Below the pieces are notes generated by a model. It ran no database searches, was not told where the DNA came from, and saw only the letters and a list, made by a program, of their open reading frames with translations. This document shows positions 51,049 through 60,258 of a stretch of 64,000 nucleotides of DNA, in pieces; position 1 is the stretch's first letter, and every line of letters begins with the position of its first letter. The DNA comes from DASVWZ01 sp963708575 (lineage in GTDB: Bacteria > Acidobacteriota > Terriglobia > Terriglobales > Acidobacteriaceae), in NCBI GenBank assembly GCA_963708575.1, contig CAVPTB010000007.1, positions 2,232,001-2,296,000 of the forward strand. Direction: 5' to 3'. Both the position numbers and the translations under genes were made by a program.

Positions 51049-52511
51049 ACCCAACCTTCGACATGACGCAGATAATTCCTCAGGCCGCCGACTACATACG
51101 CGTTCTTCCTGAGATTGTGCTTTCGCTTTTCGGCATGCTTATCATGCTGCTTGACCCGGTGATCGATGAGCGCAAGAATCCCAGAATTCTGGGCGGTATC
51201 GGGTTGATCGGTTCGTTGGCTGCCATCGCGGCCACACTGTACCAGGCGAGGTTTCCGGGGCTGGGATTCTGGAACATGGTGCAGGTCGATTCTTTCAGCG
51301 TCTTCTTTCACGTTCTGGTGGCGGCGATCACCGCTGTGGTGATTCTGACTTCCTATGAGTACATGGAAGTCCAGCAGATTCGGGCAGGGGAATATTACGC
51401 TCTGATTCTGTTTGGCGCGGTGGGCATGAGCCTGATGTCTTCGGCGGTGGAGTTAGTACTGATTTTTATCGCGTTGGAGATTTCGTCGATCTCGACGTAC
51501 ATCCTGGCCGGTTTCCGGCGAAACTCGGCCATTAGCAGCGAATCCTCGGTGAAATACTTCCTTCTGGGCTCATTCGCTACCGCATTTTTTCTGTACGGCG
51601 TCGCCATGATGTTCGGAGCGACGGGCTCGACCAGCATTCGAGTGATTGGCACCACTTTACGTTCGGGGCAGGTTCCCCTGCTCGCCTTCGCCGGAGTAGC
51701 CCTGATGTTCGTCGGGCTGGGTTTCAAGGTCGCGGCGGCGCCCTTTCATATCTGGACTCCCGACGTTTACGAAGGTGCACCTTCTCCGATCGTAGGATTC
51801 ATGTCTACCGGGCCGAAAGCCGCAGTGTTCGCGGTCTTGTTGCGAATCATGTTTGAGGCCAACGCCCCGGGCAGAACCTGGTTGATCTGGGTCGTCGCTG
51901 CCTTGTCGATGACGATTGGCAACGTAGCTGCGCTGGTGCAGGATAACGTAAAGCGTCTGCTGGCCTATTCCTCGATCGCACATGCTGGATACTTGCTGGT
52001 TGCTTTCGCCGCACTGCCCAGCGCTGGCATTCCCGCAGTCATGTTCTATACGGCTTCGTACGCGGCCATGAACGTGGGGGCATTCGCCGTCGTCAGCCAC
52101 TTCGCGGGAGCGGGAGAGCGTTTCGTAACGCTGGAAGACTATTCCGGACTTGGTCGCCGGTCGCCGATATTGGCGGGTGCGCTGACGATCTTTCTGTTAT
52201 CGCTCATTGGCATTCCGATCACGGGCGGCTTCTTCGCGAAGTTCTATGTTTTCAGCGCGGCCATACAAGCAAATCTGACCGGATTGGTCATCATTGGCGT
52301 GCTGAACAGCGCAGTCGGCGCCTACTACTACCTGCGCATCATGGTGGTGATGTACATGAGGGAGCCGCGGACCGACGTTGCGGTGACGCCCATACCGGCA
52401 GGAGTTGGAGCGGCCCTGGCAATCAGCTTGGCAGCTACGATTTATCTCGGGGTACTTCCCGGACGAATCTTGGACTACGCATCCCAGTCAGTCGCAGAAT
52501 TGCTGCGTTGA
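51045..52511 (+). CDS. nuoN: NADH-quinone oxidoreductase subunit N
   Basis: 488-residue antiporter-like subunit. Seen: LVLIFIALEISSISTYILAG with the conserved Glu, VALMFVGLGFKVAAAPFHIW, TPDVYEGAPSPIVGFMSTGP and RLLAYSSIAHAGYLLVAFAA. I chose the GTG at 51045 because it overlaps the nuoM stop (GTGA) and has GGTGGG upstream; the ATG at 51063 is an alternative. It is the last gene of the nuo operon and converges with the ABC permease gene 17 bases later. Confidence 0.96.
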   Translation: MNPTFDMTQIIPQAADYIRVLPEIVLSLFGMLIMLLDPVIDERKNPRILGGIGLIGSLAAIAATLYQARFPGLGFWNMVQVDSFSVFFHVLVAAITAVVILTSYEYMEVQQIRAGEYYALILFGAVGMSLMSSAVELVLIFIALEISSISTYILAGFRRNSAISSESSVKYFLLGSFATAFFLYGVAMMFGATGSTSIRVIGTTLRSGQVPLLAFAGVALMFVGLGFKVAAAPFHIWTPDVYEGAPSPIVGFMSTGPKAAVFAVLLRIMFEANAPGRTWLIWVVAALSMTIGNVAALVQDNVKRLLAYSSIAHAGYLLVAFAALPSAGIPAVMFYTASYAAMNVGAFAVVSHFAGAGERFVTLEDYSGLGRRSPILAGALTIFLLSLIGIPITGGFFAKFYVFSAAIQANLTGLVIIGVLNSAVGAYYYLRIMVVMYMREPRTDVAVTPIPAGVGAALAISLAATIYLGVLPGRILDYASQSVAELLR

Positions 52512-52528
52512 GCGCAGCATCCTGACTT

Positions 52529-53239
52529 CTACTCCACCGCCACCGCGATATCCACATAAGCAAAGATTCGTGCGGCAATGAACCAGAATGCCAAGGTCTC
52601 TCCGGCAGCCAGAACAATCAGCATCCAAGGGGGACGACCGGGCGAGCCAAAGGAAGCCTGCAGAACGCTGTTGGCGAGAGGCCAGGCTGGGATGATGTAG
52701 GCCCATTTGGCGCCGAGCGTGAGGCCAGCCAAAGCCGGCAATCCCAATACTGCAGCGGTAGCTCCAGCGGCGAAAAATGGGTTCAGGAACGTGGAGAACA
52801 TTAGGGCGATCGTTCCCGCAAGGGTGCAGGCCGCAATCAGGTTCATCATAAGGAACCAGACTTGCGCGACCGGGAAACCGGCACCACCCAGTGTCCAGCT
52901 TCCAGTAAGACCGAGCGAAAAGCAATAAATTCCACAGGCTGCTGCGACTCCCATCACCAATCCGGAAAGGTATTGCTCGCGGGAGACGGCCTTGGACAGG
53001 ACGCTCAAAATACGGCGGGATCTGCGCTCGTTGTAGATGGCGGAGCCTCCGAAAAAAATGCTGAATGCAACCACGTAGACCGCAACCTGCTTGAACACAA
53101 ACAGCAGGTCCTCACGATCGCGACGAACGTCGGTCATGAGGCCAAGGAAAGCCAAAAGCAGCACCCACAGCAGCAGCACGAGGATCGGCCAACGCTGTTC
53201 CCGAACAAAGTTGATGGCGATGAGGAATACGGCCTTCAC
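52529..53239 (-). CDS. ABC-2 type permease
   Basis: 236-residue inner-membrane protein with six hydrophobic segments (WPILVLLLWVLLLAFLGL, VAVYVVAFSIFFGGSAI, VAQVWFLMMNLIAACTLAGT and others). RRSRRILSVLSKAVSREQYL is a typical cytoplasmic coupling segment of ABC-2 permeases. The GTG start at 53239 overlaps the stop of the ATPase gene (GTGA); the longer open frame upstream is shadow. With its ATPase it makes a simple exporter of unknown substrate. Confidence 0.85.
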   Translation of the reverse strand: MKAVFLIAINFVREQRWPILVLLLWVLLLAFLGLMTDVRRDREDLLFVFKQVAVYVVAFSIFFGGSAIYNERRSRRILSVLSKAVSREQYLSGLVMGVAAACGIYCFSLGLTGSWTLGGAGFPVAQVWFLMMNLIAACTLAGTIALMFSTFLNPFFAAGATAAVLGLPALAGLTLGAKWAYIIPAWPLANSVLQASFGSPGRPPWMLIVLAAGETLAFWFIAARIFAYVDIAVAVE

Positions 53240-54156
53240 TGATTTCCTTGGGAAGCAGCGGACTTGATCTGAGTCATCTCGAGGAAGATTTCCTCCAAAG
53301 AACGACGGACTGGATTGACGCTGATGACCTCGCCCCCTAACTCCCAAATCCGCTCCAACGAAGCACGTTGATCGGCGATGGGAGCATGAAAGCGCACGAC
53401 TCCGGCTGTTTCGACGGCGCCTGGAAAGCTATGCGCCGGGACTCCGCGGACAGCAATTTCGGTCTGTCCACCGGTTTGCAGCAGATCGGCGGTGCGCCCG
53501 ACGCGGACCAGTTTGCCGTGATGCAAGACGGCAACTCGATCGCAAATCAGTTCTACTTCTGAAAGGAGATGAGAACTCAGAAAGACTGTCTTCCCTTCGC
53601 TGCGAGCGGCCACCAGAAGCTCGCGCACCATCACTCGAGCCAGAGGATCCAACGCAGAGGTTGGTTCGTCCAGAATGAGCAGTTCTGGATTGTTTACCAG
53701 AGCTTGTGCTAACCCGACCCGCTGCGCCATTCCGCGGGAGAACTTCCCCACATTGCGTTTGGCGTCACCTTCCAGTCCGACCAGCGCCAGAACGTCCTGG
53801 GCTCGCTGTTGTAAGCCGGTGCCGCTCATTCCGTTTAGAGCTCCGTAGAACCGCACCAGGGTTTCCGCTTGCCGATGATAGAGTGCTACATTTTCCGCCA
53901 GGAAGCCCACGCGCCGGCGAGTTCGCGGATCACCGAAGCGCGCGCCCAGAAGACGGCCACGGCCCTTGTTGGGCGTCATGAACCCCATCGCCAGGTTGAT
54001 AGCCGTGGTTTTTCCCGCACCGTTCGGTCCCAGAAACCCGAAAATCTCACCTCGCTCGACATTCAGACAAAAATCGTCCAAAGCTCGAATCCGCCTCCGA
54101 CTAGTCAGGGTGCGGTACTCTTTGGTAAGATTTTCGAACTCTAGAACGTTATCCAT
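53236..54156 (-). CDS. ABC transporter ATP-binding protein
   Basis: 306-residue ATPase. Walker A is GFLGPNGAGKTTAINLAMGF, the signature is FSRGMAQRVGLAQAL (the usual SGGQ changed to SRGM), Walker B is LLILDEPTSALDP, and the switch His is in VFLSSHLLSEVE. The C-terminal 80 residues resemble those of drug or lipid exporters with ABC-2 permeases. It powers the permease that follows. No efflux regulator is adjacent, so the substrate is unknown. Confidence 0.93.
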   Translation of the reverse strand: MDNVLEFENLTKEYRTLTSRRRIRALDDFCLNVERGEIFGFLGPNGAGKTTAINLAMGFMTPNKGRGRLLGARFGDPRTRRRVGFLAENVALYHRQAETLVRFYGALNGMSGTGLQQRAQDVLALVGLEGDAKRNVGKFSRGMAQRVGLAQALVNNPELLILDEPTSALDPLARVMVRELLVAARSEGKTVFLSSHLLSEVELICDRVAVLHHGKLVRVGRTADLLQTGGQTEIAVRGVPAHSFPGAVETAGVVRFHAPIADQRASLERIWELGGEVISVNPVRRSLEEIFLEMTQIKSAASQGNQ

Positions 54157-54282
54157 CGACGGGCTATTCTAACTGCAGCACCTGAATACCGATCCACAGA
54201 TAAGTACAAAGTTTAAATTGACAAGCGGAATGTGTCCCTTCATGATGGGGCCACGCCACTAAACAATCCAAGCGGAGGGCAT

Positions 54283-54450
54283 ATGACTGAGCTGATTCAG
54301 AGGCTCTGGTCTGACGAACAAGGGCAGGACATTGCGGAGTACGCGGTCATGCTAGCGGTGATCCTGGTCCTGGTAGTAGGAACCATCCGGCTCATCGGCA
54401 GCAATGCGAACAACGCGTTCTCAGCGGTGGCTAGCTCGATTTCGCAATAA
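54283..54450 (+). CDS. Flp/TadA-type pilin
   Basis: 55-residue type IVb (Flp) pilin. The N-terminal GQDIAEYAVMLAVILVLVVG gives the conserved prepilin Glu (after the GQ cleavage point) and the hydrophobic helix; the N-terminal leader MTELIQRLWSDEQ is short. It forms the tad/flp adhesion pilus, but tad assembly genes are not in the window. The start at 54283 follows AGCGGAGGG. It stands alone, convergent with the NtrC-type gene. Confidence 0.93.
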   Translation: MTELIQRLWSDEQGQDIAEYAVMLAVILVLVVGTIRLIGSNANNAFSAVASSISQ

Positions 54451-54560
54451 GGCCTGGTGTCCCCCGCCGTAGCGAGGACCACCAGTATAGATGTCGTCGT
54501 TTTCGGGACCGCGAGCGCTGTCATTCAGTTGCCAGTCTCGCGATATCCCTTGCCCCTTTC

Positions 54561-55928
54561 CTAGGAAACATTCCTGAGCCCCATTTCTTCCTCCCGATAT
54601 TGCTTGAGTTTGTGGTAGAGGGAGCTTCGCGGGATGCCGAGCCGTTTCGCGGCAGTCTCGACGTGTCCCCCTTCTTTTCGGAGGATCTGATGGATGTAGT
54701 AGCGTTCCATCTCTTCGAGAGTTCTGAGTCGCCCTCCTTGCTCGGAACTGGGATGAGAAACAACTTCGAAACTAAGGTCCCTTTCGGTTAGGACGGAGTC
54801 GCATGCCACGAGCAGAGCTCTCTCCAAGACCGTCCTGAGCTCTCTGACGTTGCCGGGCCATGAGTAGCACTGCAGAGCGGCAAGGGCTGAGCGGGTCAGT
54901 TCGAACGGGCCCGCGCCTAAGTCGGCACCCAGGTTCAACAGCAAGTGATTTGCAATCGCCGGGATATCTTCCGGGTGCTCACGCAGCGGTGGAACAGCAA
55001 CAGAGACGGTTCGTAGCCGGAAATATAATTCAGCACGGAAATGCCGGCTTTGCACCAGCCGCGCCATGGCCTGATGAGTTGCTGCGATGAGCCGAAGGTC
55101 GACCCGATGTTCTCTGGCCCCTGGGGAAGGTTTGCTTTCCAGGTGCTCATCGAGAAACCGCGACAATTTAAGCTGAGCTGCATGGGGCAACTCTCCGACC
55201 GAATCTAGAAATAGTGTTCCGCGATGAGCGATTTCGACCAGTGCCAGCTTGGAGTTCCGGTTTGGATGAGCCATCGAGCGTTCGTCCCCAAACAGCTCAG
55301 GTTCGACTTGTGAAGCCGGAAATCCGCTGCAGTTCAGAATCACAAACGGTTCAGCGGCTCGGGGCCCATTCTGGTGAAACCACCGCGCCAGCTCTCCCTT
55401 GCCGGTACCGGTCTCTCCCTCGATGAGCACCGGGCTATCGCTAAGAGAAACTCGCTGGGCGGAATCGCGAAGCCGTTTCATGAGGTCGCTCTTACCCAAG
55501 AAAGGATCGAGGACTTGGCGAGTCCGTAAGCTGTTCTCAGCCAGGCGTGTGCGGCGGTTGCGCTCGTTCTCCAGACTGCGCCCGATTACAACGCGCAAAG
55601 TCGAGACATCCACGGGCTTGGTCATGAACTGTTCCGCCCCCAGTCGTACGGTTTCAATGCCGGTTTCGAGGGAACCATAGCTGGCCAATGTGATGATGGG
55701 TATCGAGCGGTCCAGGGATCGAAGGCGCATGATGAGAGTCGTGGCAGCTGCGTCGCGAAGATCGCAATCGATAACCGCTAGATCAGGTCGAAGAGATCGC
55801 CACATCCTCTCGGCAGCGAAACAGTTTGCCGCAGTCACCACTTCGAAGCCAGAATCCTGCAAGTACTGATGCAGCCGGTTGGAGTTCTCGTGCTCGTCTT
55901 CCACGATCAATATCTTGTCTTTGTACAT
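54561..55928 (-). CDS. NtrC-type response regulator lacking the GAFTGA loop
   Basis: 455 residues: receiver, AAA+ domain and Fis-type helix-turn-helix. The receiver has VEDEHENSNRL, the phospho-accepting Asp in AVIDCDLRDA and Lys in MTKPVDV. The AAA+ domain has Walker A (EGETGTGKGELARWFHQNG) and Walker B (GTLFLDSVGELP), and the C-terminus has ETAAKRLGIPRSSLYHKLKQ. Active partners of sigma-54 have a GAFTGA loop right after ELFGHE; here ELFGDERSMAHPNRNSKLAL lacks it, so this protein should not remodel sigma-54 polymerase. It may act as a plain DNA-binding activator or repressor. Confidence 0.9.
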   Translation of the reverse strand: MYKDKILIVEDEHENSNRLHQYLQDSGFEVVTAANCFAAERMWRSLRPDLAVIDCDLRDAAATTLIMRLRSLDRSIPIITLASYGSLETGIETVRLGAEQFMTKPVDVSTLRVVIGRSLENERNRRTRLAENSLRTRQVLDPFLGKSDLMKRLRDSAQRVSLSDSPVLIEGETGTGKGELARWFHQNGPRAAEPFVILNCSGFPASQVEPELFGDERSMAHPNRNSKLALVEIAHRGTLFLDSVGELPHAAQLKLSRFLDEHLESKPSPGAREHRVDLRLIAATHQAMARLVQSRHFRAELYFRLRTVSVAVPPLREHPEDIPAIANHLLLNLGADLGAGPFELTRSALAALQCYSWPGNVRELRTVLERALLVACDSVLTERDLSFEVVSHPSSEQGGRLRTLEEMERYYIHQILRKEGGHVETAAKRLGIPRSSLYHKLKQYREEEMGLRNVS

Positions 55929-56272
55929 TTGGGCCTCGGGGGAACAGACTCAGTTAAAGATGGATATAGCCGGCGACTTCCCGACCTCTCGATGCGACAC
56001 AGGTTTTTCCCGAGAGCCGTGCGAGCGAAAGTCGCACGAAAAAAGATCGACGAACCGATCAAACCTGCAATTGCCAACATAGAGGGAGTGGGACTTATGC
56101 TGGTCCGACCACAACCGCTAAGGGTTGTCTAGCACAATGATCCTTCCCCTCTGGGGGAACTTGAGAGTTGTTACAAAAAACGGACAAAATCGTGGACCTT
56201 CGGCGCGTTTGGGCATGGGCTGGAATGCAGTGGAGCGGACGGGATGCTGAGGCCGATCTCGTCGGCACGGTT

Positions 56273-56300
56273 TTGGTCTACATCCGGGTTTCGTTACAAT
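56273..56300 (+). promoter_or_regulatory. Sigma-70-like promoter before the lipoprotein gene
   Basis: TTGGTC (56273-56278) and TACAAT (56295-56300) are 16 bases apart. Transcription would start near 56307, so the GTG at 56306 is unlikely to be the start codon and the GTG at 56363 is preferred. Confidence 0.5.
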
Positions 56301-56362
56301 ATACGGTGAAGCAGCGTGCGAGCTACTACTTGGCGTTCTTCTGTATTACTCGCAGACCGCCC

Positions 56363-57106
56363 GTGATTCCCTTCCTTTTTTTGTTTCTCCTCTTTTGCAT
56401 ACTGGCCGGCTGCGGGAAGAAAGAAACCCCGCTGTCCCAGCGTGCGACCAAGGTCAAAGTCTCCCCTATCGACCCCGCGACCGTCGGGGACATACAGGGC
56501 AGAATTACGCTCGAAGGCCCTGCTCCTATATCCCGGCCAATCGACATGAGTGCTGATCCCGGATGCCGCGGAACCAACGCTTCTGAATCGATAGTCGGTC
56601 AGAACGGCGGCTTGGCGAATGTGTTCGTTTACATAAAAGATGGAGTAGAAGACCACGCTTTCCTGGCTCCGCAGGCGCCTGTCGTCATTGAACAAAACGG
56701 ATGCCGTTACCGTCCGCACGTCGCGGGAGCCATGGTCGAACAGAAGATCGAATTCAGGAATACTGACCCCACCACCCACAATATTCATGCGTCGGCACAA
56801 AGGAACGCGGAATGGAACGAGTCGCAGCCGCCTAACGCGCCATTGATCCAGAAGAGCTTTGCGAACCCGGAGGTCATGCTCGCGGTGAAATGCAATCAGC
56901 ATCCGTGGATGCGAATGTATGTGAATGTCGTCAGTAGCCCTTTTTATGCGGTCAGCGGGATGACCGGGCAGTATGAGATCGCGGGGATCCCCCCTGGAAA
57001 CTACACTCTGGCCTTCGTGCACGAAAAGTTGGGGGAGCATGACGTGACGGTTTCGGTGAGGCCGCGCGAGTCCAAAACCCTGAACGCAACTTTCAACGAG
57101 CCCTAG
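56363..57106 (+). CDS. Cupredoxin-like lipoprotein
   Basis: 247 residues from the GTG at 56363, giving a lipoprotein signal (PFLFLFLLFCILAG then Cys, a good lipobox). The mature part begins with a Ser/Lys-rich linker and then a carboxypeptidase-regulatory/plastocyanin-like fold: GDIQGRITLEGPAPISRPID, VVIEQNGCRYRPHVAGAMVE, FRNTDPTTHNIHAS and MLAVKCNQHPWMRMYVNVVS. A His in THNIHA and Cys/His/Met in KCNQHPWM could bind copper. It is next to heme A synthase, so a part in copper delivery to a haem-copper oxidase is possible but unproved. The open frame upstream of 56306 looks non-coding. Confidence 0.8.
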   Translation: MIPFLFLFLLFCILAGCGKKETPLSQRATKVKVSPIDPATVGDIQGRITLEGPAPISRPIDMSADPGCRGTNASESIVGQNGGLANVFVYIKDGVEDHAFLAPQAPVVIEQNGCRYRPHVAGAMVEQKIEFRNTDPTTHNIHASAQRNAEWNESQPPNAPLIQKSFANPEVMLAVKCNQHPWMRMYVNVVSSPFYAVSGMTGQYEIAGIPPGNYTLAFVHEKLGEHDVTVSVRPRESKTLNATFNEP

Positions 57107-57162
57107 CTTTTGGTTAGAATGATGGGTACGCTTAACTTCCACCTGCGGCGTTCTTAGCGTGG

Positions 57163-58116
57163 ATGAGGAGCACGACCCTGAAGGCGATACCGACACCGTA
57201 CAATCCCTCCCACCATCGTTTCGCTGTCTTTCTTGCGTGCTGGACGTTTCTCCTGATCATCGCGGGAGCTTTGGTTACCAGTAACGATGCCGGTCTTTCC
57301 GTGCCGGACTGGCCCACCTCGTTTGGATCGCTCTACAAAATACCGCGGCTGGTTGGCGGCGTGAAATTCGAGCACACGCACCGCATGATCGCGCAAGGGG
57401 CAGGTTTGCTAACGATTATCCTCGCGATATGGACGTGGCGGGTAGATCGACGGCGCTGGTTGAAGTATCTGGCGTGGGGAGCCCTGGGAACAGTCATCGC
57501 GCAAGGCATTCTGGGTGGTTTGACAGTGCTCTACTTTCTGCCGCCGCCGATTTCTTCGGCACATGCCGCGCTCGCACAAACCTTCTTCTGCCTGACAGTG
57601 GCAGTCGCAATGTTCACCGGGCAAAAGTGGGTGCAGGAAGTTCCACGAATCGAACTTGATAATCGCCGTCCGACTCTGATCACGCTGACCTTGCTGTCTA
57701 TTTTTGTCCTCTATGTGCAACTAATCCTGGGAGCGATGTTCCGCCATCACGGCATGAGCTGGTGGCCACACGTGGCGAATGCGGTCGTGGTGGCGTTCGT
57801 CCTTACCTGGACGGCTGTCCGAGCGCTCTCTCGATTCGCGAAGATTGAAGCGGTACGTAAGCCGGCAATTCTGATGCTTGGCTTGCTGATTACCCAGCTT
57901 TGCCTGGGATTCACCGCATTTCTTACCCGGGTGGCATGGGGCAAGGATGCGGTACAGCCCGAGCTGCCCATGGTGATATCAACAGTGGCTCATGTCGCGG
58001 TGGGAGCCCTGTTACTGGCCACAACTGTAGTGCTGGCCATTCAGGTGTGGCGTCACGTTCCAGTTGCCGCCGAAGAACTCGTACACCGGCACGAGGCGCG
58101 TCCGGCGACCGCCTAA
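57163..58116 (+). CDS. ctaA: Heme A synthase (COX15/CtaA)
   Basis: 317-residue inner-membrane enzyme that oxidises the C8 methyl of heme O to make heme A for aa3-type oxidases. It has eight helices and the family features: GALVTSNDAGLSVPDWPTSF, FEHTHRMIAQGAG with paired His, GTVIAQGILGGLTVLYFLPP, and the His residues in SSAHAALAQ and AMFRHHGMSWWPHV. The length is normal. It starts 56 bases after the lipoprotein gene and precedes an ABC exporter pair, an order seen near oxidase genes in some bacteria. Confidence 0.93.
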   Translation: MRSTTLKAIPTPYNPSHHRFAVFLACWTFLLIIAGALVTSNDAGLSVPDWPTSFGSLYKIPRLVGGVKFEHTHRMIAQGAGLLTIILAIWTWRVDRRRWLKYLAWGALGTVIAQGILGGLTVLYFLPPPISSAHAALAQTFFCLTVAVAMFTGQKWVQEVPRIELDNRRPTLITLTLLSIFVLYVQLILGAMFRHHGMSWWPHVANAVVVAFVLTWTAVRALSRFAKIEAVRKPAILMLGLLITQLCLGFTAFLTRVAWGKDAVQPELPMVISTVAHVAVGALLLATTVVLAIQVWRHVPVAAEELVHRHEARPATA

Positions 58117-58173
58117 GATCGCGGTCTCCGCACGGCAGTCAATCTCATCGTAAAATAGAACTTGGCCCCCAGA

Positions 58174-59178
58174 ATGACTTCATCCCCCGTGGTGAGCATC
58201 GATCAGAACTTGTCTGTCAGCCGCTCGGCTGCTATCTCCGTTGAAAATGTCGTCCACAGGTACGGAGACCGTACCGCGCTAGATGGCGTGACCTTTGACG
58301 TCCGGCCGGCCGAGTTGTTTGGGTTGCTTGGGCCCAATGGCAGCGGCAAGACGACGCTGTTTCGAATTCTTTCCACCCTCATGGTTCCTTCCGCTGGGCG
58401 AGCGTCGATTTTGGGCTTTGACGTGGCGCGCGATCCCAACGGCTTGCGGCGCCAGATCGGGGTGGTTTTTCAAGCACAAAGCATCGACGTGAAGTTGACT
58501 GCGGCTGAAAATCTTTGGCATCAGGGGCACTTGTATGGCCTACACGGTGCGGCTCTGAAGTCGCGAATTCAAGAAATGCTGGAGCGGGTCAAACTCGCAG
58601 ACCGCGCCGACGAAAAGGCGGAGACGTTCTCCGGAGGAATGCAGCGGCGGCTCGAAGTTGCAAAGGGGTTGCTGCATCGCCCTTCGGTCTTATTGCTGGA
58701 TGAACCCACCACCGGCCTGGATCCGGGTGCGCGCCGCGACCTCTGGCAATATCTTGCAAATTTGCGGGATGAAGAACAGTTGACGGTGATCGTTACCACA
58801 CACCTAATGGAAGAGGCTGAGCGTTGCGATCGGCTCGCTATCTTAAATCAAGGAAAAGTCGTGGCTTTGGGTACTCCCGACGAATTGAAACGTGAGATCG
58901 GCGGAGACGTCATCCTGTTGGACACGAAGGATCCGGAGTCGCTGGCTGCGCGGATGTGTGAGCGCTTTCATGTGGACGCAAAAGTCTTGCAAGGCCAGGT
59001 TCGACTGGAGCGCGAGAATGGCCACCGGTTTATCACCGATGTGGTAGAGGCCTTCCCGGGCGAGATTGAAGCGATTTCCGTCAGCAAGCCGACGCTCGAA
59101 GACGTCTTCATTCATCGCACCGGCCACAGGTTTTGGACGGAAGGCAGTAAAGACGTGAACGAGAAGTTGAAGACTTAG
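58174..59178 (+). CDS. ABC transporter ATP-binding protein (DrrA-like)
   Basis: 334-residue ATPase of the daunorubicin-resistance DrrA group. Walker A is GLLGPNGSGKTTLFRILSTL, the signature is TFSGGMQRRLEVAKGLL, Walker B is VLLLDEPTTGLDPGARRDLW, and the switch His is in VTTHLMEEAERCDRL. The C-terminus carries the DUF4162-type tail that meets the permease. The ATG at 58174 is preferred; a TTG at 58162 is in frame. It is 57 bases after ctaA and 25 before the permease. Substrate unknown. Confidence 0.92.
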   Translation: MTSSPVVSIDQNLSVSRSAAISVENVVHRYGDRTALDGVTFDVRPAELFGLLGPNGSGKTTLFRILSTLMVPSAGRASILGFDVARDPNGLRRQIGVVFQAQSIDVKLTAAENLWHQGHLYGLHGAALKSRIQEMLERVKLADRADEKAETFSGGMQRRLEVAKGLLHRPSVLLLDEPTTGLDPGARRDLWQYLANLRDEEQLTVIVTTHLMEEAERCDRLAILNQGKVVALGTPDELKREIGGDVILLDTKDPESLAARMCERFHVDAKVLQGQVRLERENGHRFITDVVEAFPGEIEAISVSKPTLEDVFIHRTGHRFWTEGSKDVNEKLKT

Positions 59179-59203
59179 CGCGAACGCGCGGAATTGAGTT
59201 GAC

Positions 59204-60031
59204 GTGGCGACACGAAGTGCGACTTTACCGATGCAACGGGCTGGATTTTCTGCCGGCGTAACCTTGCCCGCTTTCACTTTGTGGTGGCGCGAGATCGTGC
59301 GATTTTATCGCCAGCGGGCCCGTGTGGTAGGTGTGATTGCGTCGCCATTGTTATTTTGGCTGGTAATCGGTTCGGGGTTCGGCACTTCATTTCGCTCGGG
59401 GAGCGCTCCGGGGCAGCAGCATTACCTGGATTACTTCTATCCAGGCGCGCTGATCATGATCGTGCTCTTCACTTCCATCTTCACCATGATGTCGGTGATC
59501 GAAGATCGCAAGGAAGGGTTTCTCCTATCCGTGATGGTCGCTCCGGTACCGCGGTCGGCGATTGTGTTGGGAAAGGTTCTGGGTGGAACGACGCTTTCGG
59601 CAATTCAGGGATTGATCTTTCTGGCCTTTGCGCCTTTTGTGGGCGTCCATCTGACCTTAGTTTCGTTTCTGCTGGTAGTGGTCGTGGTCTTTCTAGTTTC
59701 TTTTGCGCTAACCGCTTTGGGTTTTGCCATTGCGTGGCCAATGGATTCAAGCCAGGCATTCCATGCCATCATTAACCTTTTCCTGATTCCGCTTTGGCTG
59801 CTTTCGGGGTCCCTGTTCCCTCTTTCCGGCGCTTCAGGATGGTTGAAACTTCTGATGCGGATTAATCCCCTGACTTACGGTGTCGAGGCGCTGCGAGGTC
59901 TTTTGTATCCGGAAAGTCCAACCATCCTACCGGTTGGGAGTTCGATTGCGGCTCTGGGAATGTTCTCGCTTTTTATGTTTGCGATCGCCTTCGTGATGGT
60001 AAATCGGCGAACCACGAAGCCTGCGGCCTAG
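59204..60031 (+). CDS. ABC-2 type permease (DrrB-like)
   Basis: 275-residue membrane permease with six helices. Seen: FTLWWREIVRFYRQRARVVG, LDYFYPGALIMIVLFTSIFT, SVIEDRKEGFLLSVMVAPVP and RSAIVLGKVLGGTTLSAIQG, the classic ABC-2 sequence, then SGSLFPLSGASGWLKLLMRI and NPLTYGVEALRG near the end. The GTG start at 59204 gives a basic N-terminus. It pairs with the preceding ATPase to form an exporter of drugs, lipids or haem-related compounds; this choice cannot be made from sequence. Confidence 0.9.
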   Translation: MATRSATLPMQRAGFSAGVTLPAFTLWWREIVRFYRQRARVVGVIASPLLFWLVIGSGFGTSFRSGSAPGQQHYLDYFYPGALIMIVLFTSIFTMMSVIEDRKEGFLLSVMVAPVPRSAIVLGKVLGGTTLSAIQGLIFLAFAPFVGVHLTLVSFLLVVVVVFLVSFALTALGFAIAWPMDSSQAFHAIINLFLIPLWLLSGSLFPLSGASGWLKLLMRINPLTYGVEALRGLLYPESPTILPVGSSIAALGMFSLFMFAIAFVMVNRRTTKPAA

Positions 60032-60258
60032 TGGGATTTCCTTCCCGGCCGCTGCGCTATCAGAATTCCGTCTGGAAGCTTGATAATTCCTGAAGTGGGT
60101 CCAAAATCCTCCGTTTGCCCCGCGGATGGGGCATTTTGCCAAGTTCTTTCTGTTATATTGGGCGGTCAGCCCCTGAAATTTTCTCCCGGTCCGAGGCTCC
60201 GGCGTTCTCCGTTGCCGAGTCAAGCAAAGGTTCAAGAGGGGCGGAAGGAGCGTCTATC

